64,000 nucleotides of DNA from Phoronis australis (Eukaryota; Phoronida; Phoronidae), in contig NMRA01000055.1 of NCBI GenBank assembly GCA_002633005.1, positions 733,881-797,880 on the forward strand, in the 5' to 3' direction. The position numbers and the translations under genes were made by a program. Below are positions 18,901 through 31,610 of the stretch, piece by piece. Every line of letters starts with the position of its first letter. Positions within the stretch are counted from its first letter, which is position 1. The notes under the pieces were generated by a model, which was given only the letters and a program-made list of their open reading frames with translations, searched no databases and had not been told where the DNA came from.

Positions 18901-21900
18901 AAAGTATCATCCAGAGTCCGAAGACTGAAGTGTTTTGACACCCTATATCAGTTACACTGCGTCATCATCACTCATGCTACTTACTGGGAAGTCCTTGGCA
19001 ACCTTCTTGACCATTGTCTCCAGGTAGGTGTTTAGTTTCTTGGCTGGTTGGCTAGTTTGAGCGAAGAAATGGGGACTGCTACGAGCAAGGAGGCGTAGGG
19101 CGCGCCACTGGTAGTTGGTCTCATTCACCAGTCTGGAGATAGTGACGTGAAGAGATTACCATTCTGGACCGGTGTGATGGTACACGTCCGACATCATTTC
19201 AAATATGAGACAAACGAAGTTACTGTGACTCCTGCTGATACTAGTTACATTTTCAAAATCACACGTCGAGTTGATAATTATGTGGCAATTAGCTGAGTAA
19301 AAAAAGCTATGCTAAAGAATGCCTCACATTCTAATCAGTGACACAAAGCCTAATAGCTGGGCTGAGTAAAGTGCACCAAGTACTGTCGGGATTGTGCCTA
19401 TTTAGCCGATTTTGACACCAAAAAGAGAATGTGCCTTTCAAAGTGTATGAAACGGCTGTGAGAAAGCTTGAATAAACAGAAGTCAGTGTAGTTTTTAATA
19501 CCCCTCACTTAAATGGAACTGTATTGCCAACCGACTTAAAGGCTGGTGGACTGACACAGTAATATCTACTGTAGACACGGTTTTATCCTCCAGCATTGAG
19601 CTGAGGGTTGACCATTTAATGTTAAGTCTCACTTGTACTCTTCTTCAATCATCTGTTTGGGGTCTGCTTGAACAATGGCCTCTTCAAAGAACTTATCTAG
19701 TGCTGGTAGGAATACACTGAAAAGGAGTGTTGAGGGTGATGAGACACTGCTCAAAGCAAATAACATGTTATTCAAGACAATAAAATAACTACGGAAAGGT
19801 ATATATTATGCAACTCAGATAACACAAGCAAACGACCAGACTGAGTAATCTGAAAATAGCACATTTTCATTTTTTTCTAAGCTAAACAAACATATTTAAG
19901 ATATTTAAGTTATTTTTACAGGGGTACCAGATTTTGAGAATCAGGCCGATGCCCCATATTGAGGAGATAACCGGTTCTCAAAATGCAAGGAAATTGCAAG
20001 AGACTTTTACCGGCTTGGCACCTTAGATCAAGTTTCAAAAAACAACTAGAGTTTGGTTTCAACTCGTGGCGGTCGACAGCCAACCCATTTTGGCTGGCAT
20101 CAGATGACTTTCTTGGAAGTTAAGAAAACTAAAAAATACCTCATCAATTTTCAGAAAATCCAGAGACCAGAACCATGCTTTTTTGGTCTCATCAATCAAG
20201 CTTCAAGAGCAATCTTTGTTTTAGTCATAAGGCGCTGCCCTGTATTTACATTCTGCAACTGAAATACTGCTGATGAATGTATTTTTAAAAGAGCAAAGAT
20301 CTAGCAATGGAAGAGCACCAAAGTTCATAGGAAATAAGACTGATCGAGCAGAAAAAAGAGCTTTACCGTTTCTGAATTTTACACGCTTCCAAATTGTCTG
20401 GACACAGGTTCCACAGTCTTGTCAGTTCAGCGCTGCCCATCTTGATCAGTTTGTGTCCACATGCCTTGATGTCAACCTCCATGCTTCGCTTGCGCCCCCT
20501 GGCAAAATAAAATGCCAATTTAAAGGGACATAGTTGGCTTGAATCATGATTGTCAGAGATCAATCTTAGTGCGCAATCAAACATGCAACCTCCGCGGTCA
20601 CAGTCTAACACCCTGCTAACAAAGCAAAATACAAGCAAATAAAGGGCAGAATATTTTAAGGTTACTTTCTGTTGAAGACAATGGGATTCCCCGGCATTTG
20701 CAAAAAAATCTTCACAATCATCTATGATTTGTGCCAAAACGTCCAAGGTCATATCATGTTCACGATCACAGAAATCGTGTTCCATGTTTGTCAACTGGGC
20801 TCCAGAATTGGAAATAAAGTACAAGCCAAAAGTATTCATACAAAATGACCTGGAAGTCCATGCATGACTTCTGTGTGGAAGCTGAATTCATCGCCAGAGT
20901 AGTCTCCCCTCATAACAGATAAAGAAGGGCAATTACCAGTAGAGTTATGTGAGCAAGTCATTCTGTTATTAGAATTTTTCCGCCCCCGTATTCAATACCA
21001 GTCATTTTTGCTGTTTAAAGAATTAGCCATTATGACACAAAAATGATTTGTCCGATTACTATTGTCTTATACTGTAGGGTCAAGCCAAAGTTGCTTCCCT
21101 TCCCTCACGAGGCAAGACCACGAAAACCCAACATGTACACTAGCTGTTTGCACTTATAAACTTGTTGTATCTCTGTAAGCACGAATCATTGTCTCCGTAT
21201 TGTTCTTGCAGTAGACACAGGGTACTTGGTACAAAAACTTGGGCAACTCATAACACTGTTTGTATAATTTGCTGTTTTTGAGACATCCTGAATTACTTTT
21301 GGCTCTTTTGTCCACGTGTTAACTCAAGAGTGACGCAGTAACAACACACCTGGCTAGTTGTCGCTGGCAGGTAGATGGCGCCTTCTCCCGCACGTAACTC
21401 GGACATCCATCATTCTTCCACTGATTCCAGCTCTCCTCTCGACTTAAGATATGCTATAAAAATAGTAAAGTTCTGGGCTCTGTTTCATGATAAGTGACTT
21501 AAGATGTCAGACAGAAGTTTGGTCTTACGCTCCACATAACTATTTCAGAAAAATAGTTAAATCTCACTTGAGCAAAACTGCCGTCTCTGAGAATATACAC
21601 ACAACTGCTAAGTAATTGAGATAATTTCCATAAAATATTCTTAGACTGTGTTGCGCTCATAATTACTTGCCTAAACATTAATTCAATAATCGTGAAATGG
21701 GAGCGTAACACTAAATTTTTGTCTTTTGTCTTCAGTCATTTTCATGAAATGGACCCAAACAACAAGAAATAATTTCATTACAATTTATCTAACTTCACAA
21801 CAGGTGAAAACTGTGAAGGAAATCGACAGATAGTTAAATGTAAATCACTAATTAGTTGAAAACGATTACTGTGAAAGTCTGTTGACTATTCCACGAGATG

Positions 21901-24900
21901 ACAGGTGTCGTTTGTAGTCATTTCATGTTAACTACTAAAAACGCTAACCTGCCAATTTCTTTCCTACCTGTACTACAGATGCAAACTCTTTGCCATTGGG
22001 CGGTGTTTCCTGGATCAGCTTGTAGACTGTGTCTGTTGTGTTCTTCACCCATGTGTTCTGGTCTTCGGTCATAGTGTAGCTGGAGCTAAGGGATACATAG
22101 TAACAGTTAGGGGCATTGTAGCTGCAAATATTGTACTCACCCTGTATCGCACTTCTGACTGATTTTCTGTTTACCCTGTAGTTCTTTGATGGTTTGTTGT
22201 TTACAGTGCAGAGTCTTCATATTTTGTTNTGAACATATTGCACTCTGTTCACTGGCAATATGGGCTTTATTGTATTGGGATAAGTTAGGATATATGCCAA
22301 TTGCCTTTTTTTTAGTTTTGACGGCTGAAGTAACCAACCTGTCAACATAAACAGGTCAAAAAATACCACCCATTTTTAATGCATCACTTCTTACAGGAAT
22401 GACCACCCATAATTTGAGTTTTTTTCTGAAGACCACCACCCATGAATTTTTATTTCTACTGCCGTCCCCCCCCTCCCACACGGATTTTACTGGAACAGCC
22501 CTCTTTGTATAAAAGCCCTTTCTGTATATTTTATGCCTTTGTCATAGTCTTCATATTTTGTTACATAGTAATATAGAATTTGTTAAATGCACGACACTTT
22601 TCATTGTTCACAGTCTTTATTCCGTTGCGTTCATACTTTCATACTCTCAACTGAACATAGATACAGTAACTGACCTAGCGACATAATTAAAAGACACGCG
22701 ATATTTCAAAACATACTTGTTTCATTCTCAAGTGAAGACATAGTAATATACCTACAAGTAATCTAAAGGCTGCTACTACTGCAGTCACGCACAAACGTCA
22801 ACGCGTAACTCACAACATCGCAATTTTTATGAAAAACAAACGAACACACAGCAAGCTTGATGAGTATTACCGTCCCCTGTTCTGACTTGTGCAGTAATTG
22901 GTATGTTTACCAACCCTAGTCAGTTGTGCATGTGAGAAAGTCTAGTGACGAAGTATTGTACCATGACTGCGCCATCTATTTTCTAAATTTGTATACATCG
23001 TAACACTTGACTATAGTATATGCTGTATCTATTAAGGTCTACTATCCAGGACTATTGTAATTCTTACTGTTTGACCTCTTTCGTATGTAGATTAGGTGTG
23101 CCCGTGTACCTGGGAGTGTTTTCAAGCTCCTTTCCTCACTTGAGCTTTTGACATGAATGTAGAAAGATGTTTTGTACATGTTGCGATATTATTGACACCC
23201 ATGAAGTTTCAATGATTGATGTGCATATCAGGAACTATATATACACATCTATATTCAGTGTAACTTGTTATTATGAAATATCCACAATTACAAGTATGTT
23301 ATTACAGGTACATTGAGCTGCAGGTGTTTAGCAACCATGAAGAAAGTAGTGTCATCTGGTGGCAGAGCATTCACCTACCAATCCAGAGATAGCGGGTTTG
23401 ACTCCTATCAAACCACACTACCTGACCCTTGACCCTTGAGGACGATCTCTGGCCTCGGCACACTTATGTTGTATGTGCATGCATGTGTGATGTATGTTTA
23501 ACTTGTTTATAATTGATGACACATAGTATTTATTGATTGATGATATAAAATTCTGTAAAGATGTCATGCAAATAAATAACACTATAAAACATATTCAAAT
23601 CTTAATTTCCTCCCTAATTGAACACTCCATGTAGCCATGCAGTGATTTTTTAAGAGCCAGTGACTTTTGTTTTATACCAGGCTGGTAAGATTGCGTACTC
23701 GTTAAACACAAGTGAGATCCTGCAGGGGTCACATGATCATATTAAGAAGTACATACCTTTTGAATTTAACCGTTGCGTGTAAATACTGGAACAGGATTAG
23801 AAATTGAACGAGGACGTATCGTCGAAAGTTGGTGTCACTGAGTTGAAGATCAAGAAGCTGAAATTGTAGAAATTCAAATTGACAAACAAAAGAGCAGTCA
23901 ACCATCTTCAACACAAACCTCCCAGTTTCGTGACAATTACGTAAAATAAAGACAGAGAAACACATTTTACACACATTACACTCGTATAATCACATTACAC
24001 TGAAGATGTAAAGTTCATCCAGAGGCGCCTTCAGTTGCGCCAGTCACTCATGAATGAAAGCAAATGGAGACCAGTCACGTGATTTTTATAAAGCATGATA
24101 TCCCGCTTAGACTAACGTGAACCAGTTAATCATACAAGATATTTGGCATACCGAACCCATACACCTCATACACGAAATACTAACGGTTCATTCGCGTACA
24201 CTTTATATACAAATAGTACTCACAGCTAATTTCAGTGATGTTCTGGCACACTGTCTCATGCCACAGCGCATGCTATGCTAGCTTAGCAGCTGGTGCCATC
24301 TTCAAGAACACCAACTGTATGATAACGAACTTTTCAGCGGCTATACACCCTCATTCCGTCCAAAAAACGAACTTTTAATTTAGGCCAGTTATCGATGATA
24401 ACAAAATTGACCTCAATTTGTCCCTTTAGCAGAATGCTGATAAGTGATTTCTGGACTTGCAAAGAACTGACACTTCATTATTCCAAAAAGAATGACAAAC
24501 ATTTTACAAATTTAAAGCACATACCTTTTCACTTGTTAAATACTTAGCAAAGTAGGCATGAGCTTCGGCGGACTGGCGCAGTTTTTCCAACTTCCTCTGC
24601 GATGACGACACATCATCGAGTTTGTAACTTTTGAAGGCCTTTAAGACTTCTTCAGAATTCTGCCAGACAGCAACATAAGTCTGAGACATAGCTCGTCACA
24701 ATTGCACTGTTCTAATGTACACAAGTGGAAGGTACCAATAACAGGGCTAGCAATGACCAATAACAAAAAAGGAAAATTTTCCACGTGACGTATGGCTCTA
24801 CAAATAAGTATACTTGGTGTGATAAAAAATATCTTTTTGTAAAATTTCGCTACAAGAAACATATTTTTGCATGAAAAAAGTAAAAAAATAATGAAAAAAG

Positions 24901-27900
24901 AGGCGAAATAAAAAATGAAACTGGAAATCTAATAAGAGGAAATGAAAACCAACAAAGAAGAAATCCTCTTAAAGGAGGAAAATTACAAGCTTCGATACAA
25001 AACTTTTCATTGACACCATCTCCACTTTATGAAGTGTTATCATTTACCGTTTTTTGTAAACAAAATAAGACAAAAAGTTCAACTTAAGGCTGACCATTAT
25101 TCCACCGAGTGTCTTCTACTCCTGAAGCTTAAAATAATGACTTGCTACGAGCAACTTGTTCAATTCAAAATGACAGACAAAATAGTATGTGGAAGTTTTT
25201 GGATGTCGTAGTGCAAAGTCACCACCAAAAAAACGAATCCCACGATTCAATCCTCTTGAGGGCTGTTCCAGCAAAATCTGTATGGGAGAGGGGAAGGCAC
25301 TTTTATTTCGTACCCACCGCCCATATTTTTCATTTATTTCTCCAACCCATGACCCATAATTTTTTAAGTATTTTTAATAGGTTAAAATATAAAATTTTTA
25401 TTTCTACTGCCGTCCCCCCCTCCCACACGGATTTTACTGGAACAGCCCTTAACGGGATTGAAAGTGAAATCACCCAGTTTTGTAAAGCAATCCTCTCTTT
25501 ATCTCACAACACACTGATCTTTTAACATTCAACATCGACATGGATCCTACTGATAGGCAGGAAATGAAGCTTTCAATTTAAACGCAGTGTATCTGCGACA
25601 TCGTACCTGGACAAACGCTCTCCAGTTGACCTTTTCGTAACACTGGATTGGCTTACGGAAATAGTCCTGTAGTGACCAGAACCGCCGGTACAGGTTATAG
25701 TCTATAGGAATGGAGCTGTAAACAGACAAGGATTACAAAGACCTCAAAATTTCATAAGAATTACGTGTATTGTACTTGCCGATAAATATGATAAAAATTC
25801 TCCTGATTTGGGATACTGTAATTCAAGTCAAAATTGAATTTCTTGATTCTGAAGTTTGAGTGAAACATGGAAGACTTTCCCAGTAATCACCATCATACTT
25901 CTCAAATATCAGACATTGCGATTTGTATTGACAAAATTTGAAAATAGACTTAATTGTTCATAAAATTTACAAAAACAGGCGCCTATGCAAATGCAACATT
26001 TTCATACGTTCCCATAGTGCATAACATAGAGGTAAACGAGCGTTTGTCCAAGATCTCTATTCTTGAATTTGAGACAGCAGATATTCCCTATTTCCAAAAC
26101 TGCCCGAAACTGGAGAACTTTTACCGTAATCAAATTTCATATTCACTAAGAGTGATTCCTGAGAGTACGCAACATCAATAGTCACATCCTTGTAAGACAC
26201 GACTTGAATGAAACATCAAACACCACAAAGGAAATTTTAAAACCAGAAGCAGCTAATACAAACTGACTGTAACGTTTAAAGAAAGAAAACAAAAACCAGC
26301 AATAGTCACATACATGAGCCCAGATTTTGAGAACCAGTTTGATGCCACTTATTCAGTGGAGAAAACTGGTTCTCAAATGTGGAACCCCTGTAAGTGAGTA
26401 CCACCCAAAAACCACAAGAATTTCGAGAACAGAATCAACCATATTTATTAACGACTAAGATGTGGCAACATTCACCTGGAGAGGTCCGACATTTCACCCT
26501 CTTCCATACTTTCATCCAACTTTTCGTCAACCTGAAAAAACAATAAGGTACATACAGGAAACATTTTCGATGTGTCGCAAAACATTGAGTTGAAAATTTA
26601 ACACTTAATACATGGATTTCATATAATTACAAATTCAGCACAGCACATGACTTAGAAAGCACAACTGGGCCAAATAAAAAATAATTGACCGACCAGTCGG
26701 GCAAAAATTCTTGTCCTGTGCTGTATATGACAACCAGCCACAAAGTTATATGTGACTGATCAAAGCGTGCAGACAGCTTAACTAATGAAACTTTCCTACA
26801 CTTCCAAGGATTAATACACGAGTCTGCACTTACACTAGATTTCCTAAACATCTCGTCACTAGCGCTGGTGCTGAACACAGTCAGGTTGTCATAGTTGAAG
26901 TTGCTCATCAGGTTGAGCCCCGATTTTTCGTCCAACGGGAACAGCCTGGCCAGAAACAGTTGTATGCGGCCACAGAATACAGTGTTCTGAGATTTAGATA
27001 GTCGGCGAAGCAGATCTGTAAGAGAAGAATGCATATGAGCGGATAGTGCAAATGGGGAGATTGGCGACACTAGTCACATGCCCTACTTGTATAAATCCAT
27101 GCATAAGGGCAGTCACATGGGATTCCTATGCCCCTCATGAAGATGAACAGCTTTCTATTCACATGAAATTATTTTTCTATCTCCATAAAAACAAGAGTTC
27201 CATCCAGAGTTGGCCTACTAGCATTGCAGCCATTAAAATGGACATTGCAGGCTAATTCCTTATCTCTGAGATTGCATGGCAAAATTAGTTAGAAACACAA
27301 CATATAGCGATGATGTGAATATGAAGTACACTGAAAGTTGCTAAATGTTTTTAAGAACAAGTTTTGTGGTGAAAATGATCCGTCGCAAATCACTGAACCA
27401 TGACCAGAAACTATCGGGGAACGGTGCTGGGAAATGACACTGCGTGATGCGGGCTATGTGAGCCCGCGCGGTACATCATTTGTGCAAAGGTCACCCTATT
27501 TGTAGATGACGTTTTGTTTTCACATTTACAAATTGTCAGTGTATACAACTGCACTTTGTTTAGCATTGTCCTTTAGTTCCTGCTATACCTTAACATAGTT
27601 AGGAGCATGCCAGTAGGTCTTTAAAATGGCAAAAGAATACGTATCACAAATGGTTACATTCTTGTTTTCTGTTATAAGTGCACAGCACACTTACCATTTG
27701 ACATTCTCAACAAGTAGTTTTTTCCAGCATTGTAAAAAGTCTCCTATAAAAATAAGTAAACATTATTACTGTTAAAAGTGTGGTCAATTCAGAGCACTTC
27801 TCAGCGAAAGTTTACATTAAATCCAGTTATCGTAATACAGACAAGTTTCAGAGCACCCAACTGGCAGAAATATAACAATAAATAAGAAACAAAACACGCC

Positions 27901-30900
27901 TGTATGCTCCTCGAAACTACACAAAACCTTTGACAGGTGAGACAATTACCATGGCATAACATTACACAAGAACAAGGAGAGAAGACAGAGAATCATGCTA
28001 GACTTACAGACTTCCAACTGGAGACATTGTCTTCCACAAAGGAGAACACCTGGTCACAGTTATCCAGTGTGGATGTGTCAAAGATGTCGGACAACAGGAG
28101 AAATGGCGTGGAATGGGAGCACAGATCTGGAAATAAACATCTGGCTTTACATTTTAAAGAAAATCTAGTCAGGAAATTTTGGTTTGATCATAATTTTTCA
28201 TAAAAGATTTTTTATGTGTATTCATATCAATCATTTCTACGCATTTATATGAATGGTATGATAAGATACAGATGGTTGTAAAGAATTTATATTAACAGTT
28301 GTTTCAATAATTTATCACGCATCGGTTGCAAAAGGCTTTCCATGGGTGATGATCAGAATGACCATTTGATCATTCATTATCAGCCTGATATGCATTCATC
28401 TCAAATAAAATGGAGGTGAATAGTAATGTTTGAATGGTAATACGAGATCAAACTTAAAACAAACACCACTGATTTCACACCCAATGCAAATCTATAGTAG
28501 AGTGAGACCAAATTTGTAAACACGCAATACTCACTTCACATTTCACGCCAAAGAATCCATGACTCAAAATGACTACATGACAAAATTCTGATTTGAACAC
28601 CCAGTGTTAACAGTAAGAGGCGGAATCATCAGGCAAGTTCGAGGCAACTTTAACCTGATTCAATTACAATACAAGTGTTTATATTATTACATTTTTGCTT
28701 TACAGAAGTTACTGGCAGGACAACAAAACTTTTGTTAAAAATGTTGTTTCCAGTGAGCAACCCTTTAAGCGAAAAATAAAAATCACCCACTCCGTTCACC
28801 ATACTGACATAATTGATAAAATAAGAGTAAACCGAAGATCAGTCCATACCTAATGAGACAGCGTTCATGGCACACTGGACTAGGTTGGTGAAAGCAGAAC
28901 ACTTAGCACCGGGCAACTGAAAGACAAAGGGAAAACAGGTGTGTGGCAGCCACGGTCTTTGAAATAATTACATGTACTCCAATAAGATCATACTTCATTT
29001 CATTGGGGATAACAAATCCTCCTAATAGCAAAGCTTAATTTTTGGAAAAAAATAGTTTCAAGTGTGTACACAAGACCAGCCATCATTGGAGGGATGACCT
29101 GGGTCAAGAAAATGGGGTCAACTAGAGTTTTGCCTGTAAGAGCTCGTGATTGTATGTTCAGTCTTACAATGTAATTAGTGAATCAACGCCCAAATGCTCA
29201 ATACTCTTGTTGAGAGCATTACGGATAACACTAGCAAGCAAACATGTTCGCCCTCACTTCATGAATGAAGAGGTGTAACGAATCTTCGTTAACTGTATGC
29301 GCACAAAATTGACTGCTAATTAGCTATGAATACAAACCATTTATTATTGAAAAATACACGGTTTGAGAAAAACAGGGAAAAAACAAGGGGATTTATGAAC
29401 GAAGGGAACATCCCTTTTATTTTGGAGATCAAAATGGTTACCCATTCCCATCAAACTGCAGGACTCGGACACAACAGCAGTTACACTGGTAATAGTAAAT
29501 TAGAAACTGAACCTTTCCACTTCAAAGAACCATGATACAACAAAGCCAATAATTTATGCTTCTATCACAAAAATGTTAACCATTTTTAGCCAATCACATG
29601 GTCATGATAACCATTTAGTGAATAATTTTACCAGAAGGAAGCTTCACCACAGAGGCTGCAAAACATGGTGTGTGATACGAATAGTGTTCACCAAACCGAC
29701 AATTAGTATGTTCCATTCACTTACAATGAGCTCTTTGAGCACATCTCGGAAGGCTTGGTCAAAAGCTGTCTTTTTATCATTGTCACTGAAACAAAATAAA
29801 TCCCATCAGAATGAACAGGCATTGAATTACATTACCTCATTTCAAAAACTTCATACGAGATCAGCCAATGGCTGCATTTATGTATAAAAATTATAAATCC
29901 ATGGAAAGATGTAGACATCTTTTCAATGTTCCTTTTTTATTAGAGAAAGTTGACAGAAAACACGATATACTTACTGGCCGGGCACTTCCGTAAATACAGT
30001 GGTCAGGTCTGCTTCATTCAGATCGGCATCTGATTGTATCTGCTTTAGCCGAGACTAGAAAACAAAAGGGATCAGCCTAAAAATGCTGGCAATTCACAAC
30101 TCTTATGTTTTAACACCAATTTACTCAACCACCCAAATTGCAGAAAATGGATTTACAATTTACTCAATACCTGAACAAAAATAGTTTTCACAAAAGCTGA
30201 CAAGGGTAATAATTGAATATGCCATGCCCATATTTGAGAACCAGTTTGACGCCTGTTAATCAGTGGAGATAACTGGTTATCAAAATGTGGGCCAGTATAT
30301 CCAACTATTACCACTGACATGTGTAGCATCAGGTGGAGATTGCAGCATGACTCAAGGCTCCAGACAAACTAGATGCACAGTGGTACTGCGTAGAATTGCA
30401 GTTGTCATATTGACTACCAGCAAGCTGATAACTGCAATCATTTCACAAATGTCAATTGACAGATTGAGTGGCAACGGTGTTTTAAAATCGCATTTTGGTA
30501 TGAGCCAAGGATCAAACTAGTGACATCAACTAAAGAGGGCAGTGCCATAACCTGTCAAAGCCTGAGGTAAGTGAAGCACACTTTATTTAGTCTGGCTGTA
30601 GCGGGGCTTAAATTGGTGACCTGTAGCTCATCAAGGCGACCTAAGGTTTTGTTTAGACCTGGTAAAAATCCAAAATCCCTACAGTTGTGTGCACAACTGA
30701 AATGGCCCAGTCATGATGCATGTAGACATGTTATGACATCTGCTATTCCTTTGAGTAAGTGCCGAGCCTGACAATACTCATAGTTATTTTCCGTTTGACT
30801 ATTTTTTCGTTTTCGACTGTCAATTGTGGAAGCTAGGACTTTAGCTCCCTCACATGTCAGATTTCTTGTTTTGGTTCATTTCCCAATTGGCGACCTGAGA

Positions 30901-31610
30901 ATTTTGTCAGGCTGTGTTTGTGGAGTTAAAATTACTGAGCATTGAACTTGAAGTTTGAGTTTTATTTTTTTATTTATTCCACTGGAAGTCCCACTGCAGA
31001 TTTTCCGCACTCCAGTCAGTAGTTAGTGAGTGTCCCCACCGATCTGTCTGTCGCCAGCAATGACACTGTCACTACTAGCATGCGTGCAACACTGTGCCCG
31101 TGTTGTGCTTCAGATTCAGCACTGCCACTGGTCAGTCTCACTCTCACTCTCGCCTCAGACTGCACAGCCACACGAGCCATTTAGCCATAGGGCCATAGGC
31201 ACTCTCATCCACATCACTGTCAAGACATCAGCCAGTCGCTGTTATATTAAAACATAACTATTTATCATTGTTTCATGACGAACGCCTGGTTAAAGGTGCA
31301 TGTATTCCGTGAGTACCGTCGTCGGTTTCAGCACAGGCACTCTTTTTAACCGATTGATAATGATACGCCGGACAAGCGGTTGTGCTTGACTTGAGCCTGT
31401 AGTTTCACTCAGGCAGGTTTTGACTTCGGCAATAAATTTCAGCTTTGAAATACTTTTGAATAAGTCAGTTGAAACAATGAAAGCTGCAAAACATCCTTAT
31501 TGCTTTTGAAAAGACACACGGTTTTACAAAAAAGAACAAACTTTATCAACAAAAGACCTTACAAAAAATGCATTTCTCTGTTCATCAAAACCGCCGATGG
31601 TCGCGGCCAT
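15910..31610 (-). CDS. THOC1: THO complex subunit 1 (THOC1/HPR1), complete, 19 coding exons
   Basis: Exons in transcript order: 31610-31563, 30054-29975, 29785-29725, 28916-28850, 28126-28008, 27743-27695, 27015-26834, 26531-26476, 25715-25607, 24659-24525, 23857-23757, 22085-21968, 21453-21350, 20498-20367, 19716-19633, 19132-18985, 18301-18208, 17414-17209, 16017-15910. All have GT-AG ends and compatible phases, and sum to 2001 nt, 666 residues plus stop (human protein about 657). Strong family blocks include [56 protein letters not shown] and [17 protein letters not shown] basic GRKRS patch before the latter may be a nuclear signal. An acidic Glu/Asp linker (exon 17) precedes a C-terminal death domain (exons 18-19). 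By family knowledge THOC1 acts in the nuclear THO/TREX complex coupling transcription to mRNA export. The start ATG is followed by Ala-Ala-Thr and fits the family length. Confidence 0.97.
17631..17643. repeat. Short (CA)n tract next to a C run
   Basis: A run of Cs is followed by about six CA units in the THOC1 intron before exon 18. This is a simple microsatellite. Confidence 0.8.
17815..18050 (+). mobile_element. tRNA-derived SINE, copy 2
   Basis: It begins GGGGGGAGGCAATGTG with A-box-like TGACCTAGTGGG and B box GGTTCAAATC near 17872. The body shares GTCAGG, ATTAATAAAA and a GGTG...TGGGCC...GACCTG tail with copy 1 at 3374. Orientation is opposite to the host gene THOC1 and it lies in an intron. 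Confidence 0.65.
19923..19990 (+). mobile_element. Palindromic GAGAACCAGTTT element, copy B
   Basis: ATTTTGAGAATCAGGCCGAT on the left pairs imperfectly with ATAACCGGTTCTCAAAAT on the right, with the diagnostic loop GCCCCATATTGAGGAG. It is in the THOC1 intron between exons 14 and 15. It is more diverged than copies A and C and its outer arms are not recognisable. Confidence 0.65.
20819..21076. mobile_element. MITE family with TACAGTA-type ends, copy 2
   Basis: The left end GTACAAGCCAAAAGTATTCA and right end TTGTCTTATACTGTA are imperfect inverted repeats. It shares the block GCTGAATTCATCG with copy 3 and the general interior layout with the other copies. It lies in the THOC1 intron between exons 13 and 14. 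Confidence 0.6.
22353..22503. mobile_element. GGGCTGTTCCAG MITE, partial copy
   Basis: The right end, from TTTTTATTTCTACTGCCGTC to CTGGAACAGCCC, is nearly identical to the right end of the full copy at 25258-25450. The left part is degenerate, keeping only CCACCCAT-type motifs. It lies in the THOC1 intron between exons 11 and 12. Confidence 0.7.
23340..23575 (+). mobile_element. Candidate tRNA-derived SINE of a different type
   Basis: A-box-like TGGTGGCAGAGCA and B-box-like GGTTTGACTCC (near 23394) are spaced as in a tRNA, followed by an AT-rich body ending in AAATAAATAA. The body does not match the SINE at 3374. It is in the THOC1 intron between exons 11 and 12. Confidence 0.5.
25258..25450. 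mobile_element. GGGCTGTTCCAG MITE, full copy
   Basis: The ends GGGCTGTTCCAGCAAAATC and its right-end counterpart GATTTTACTGGAACAGCCC form inverted repeats of about 40 bp including a G-rich/C-rich block. Internal sequence repeats CACCCAT and ATGACCCATAA. The insertion flanks are TTGA on the left and TTAA on the right, which might be a 4-bp target duplication. It lies in the THOC1 intron between exons 9 and 10. Related pieces are at 22353 and 63581. Confidence 0.8.
25795..26125 (+). repeat. Dispersed repeat shared with 56700-57020
   Basis: Blocks TTGAATTTCTTGATTCTGAA, GAAAATAGACTT, CCCATAGTGCATA and ATTCCCTATTTCC occur in the same order and orientation, with mismatches, at 56700-57020. Two copies of about 330 bp imply an old interspersed repeat of unknown class. 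This copy is in the THOC1 intron between exons 8 and 9. Confidence 0.65.
26315..26386 (+). mobile_element. Palindromic GAGAACCAGTTT element, copy C
   Basis: ATTTTGAGAACCAGTTT, then loop GATGCCACTTATTCAGTGGA, then AAACTGGTTCTCAAAT. The inner arms are almost perfect inverted repeats. It lies in the THOC1 intron between exons 8 and 9, about 90 bp past the acidic exon 8 donor. Confidence 0.8.
30204..30312 (+). mobile_element. Palindromic GAGAACCAGTTT element, copy D (full length)
   Basis: The left arm from GGTAATAATTGAATATGCC to GAGAACCAGTTT is mirrored by the right arm ending ATATCCAACTATTACC, so this copy shows outer arms of about 40 bp like copy A. The loop reads GACGCCTGTTAATCAGTGGA. It is in the first THOC1 intron. 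Confidence 0.8.
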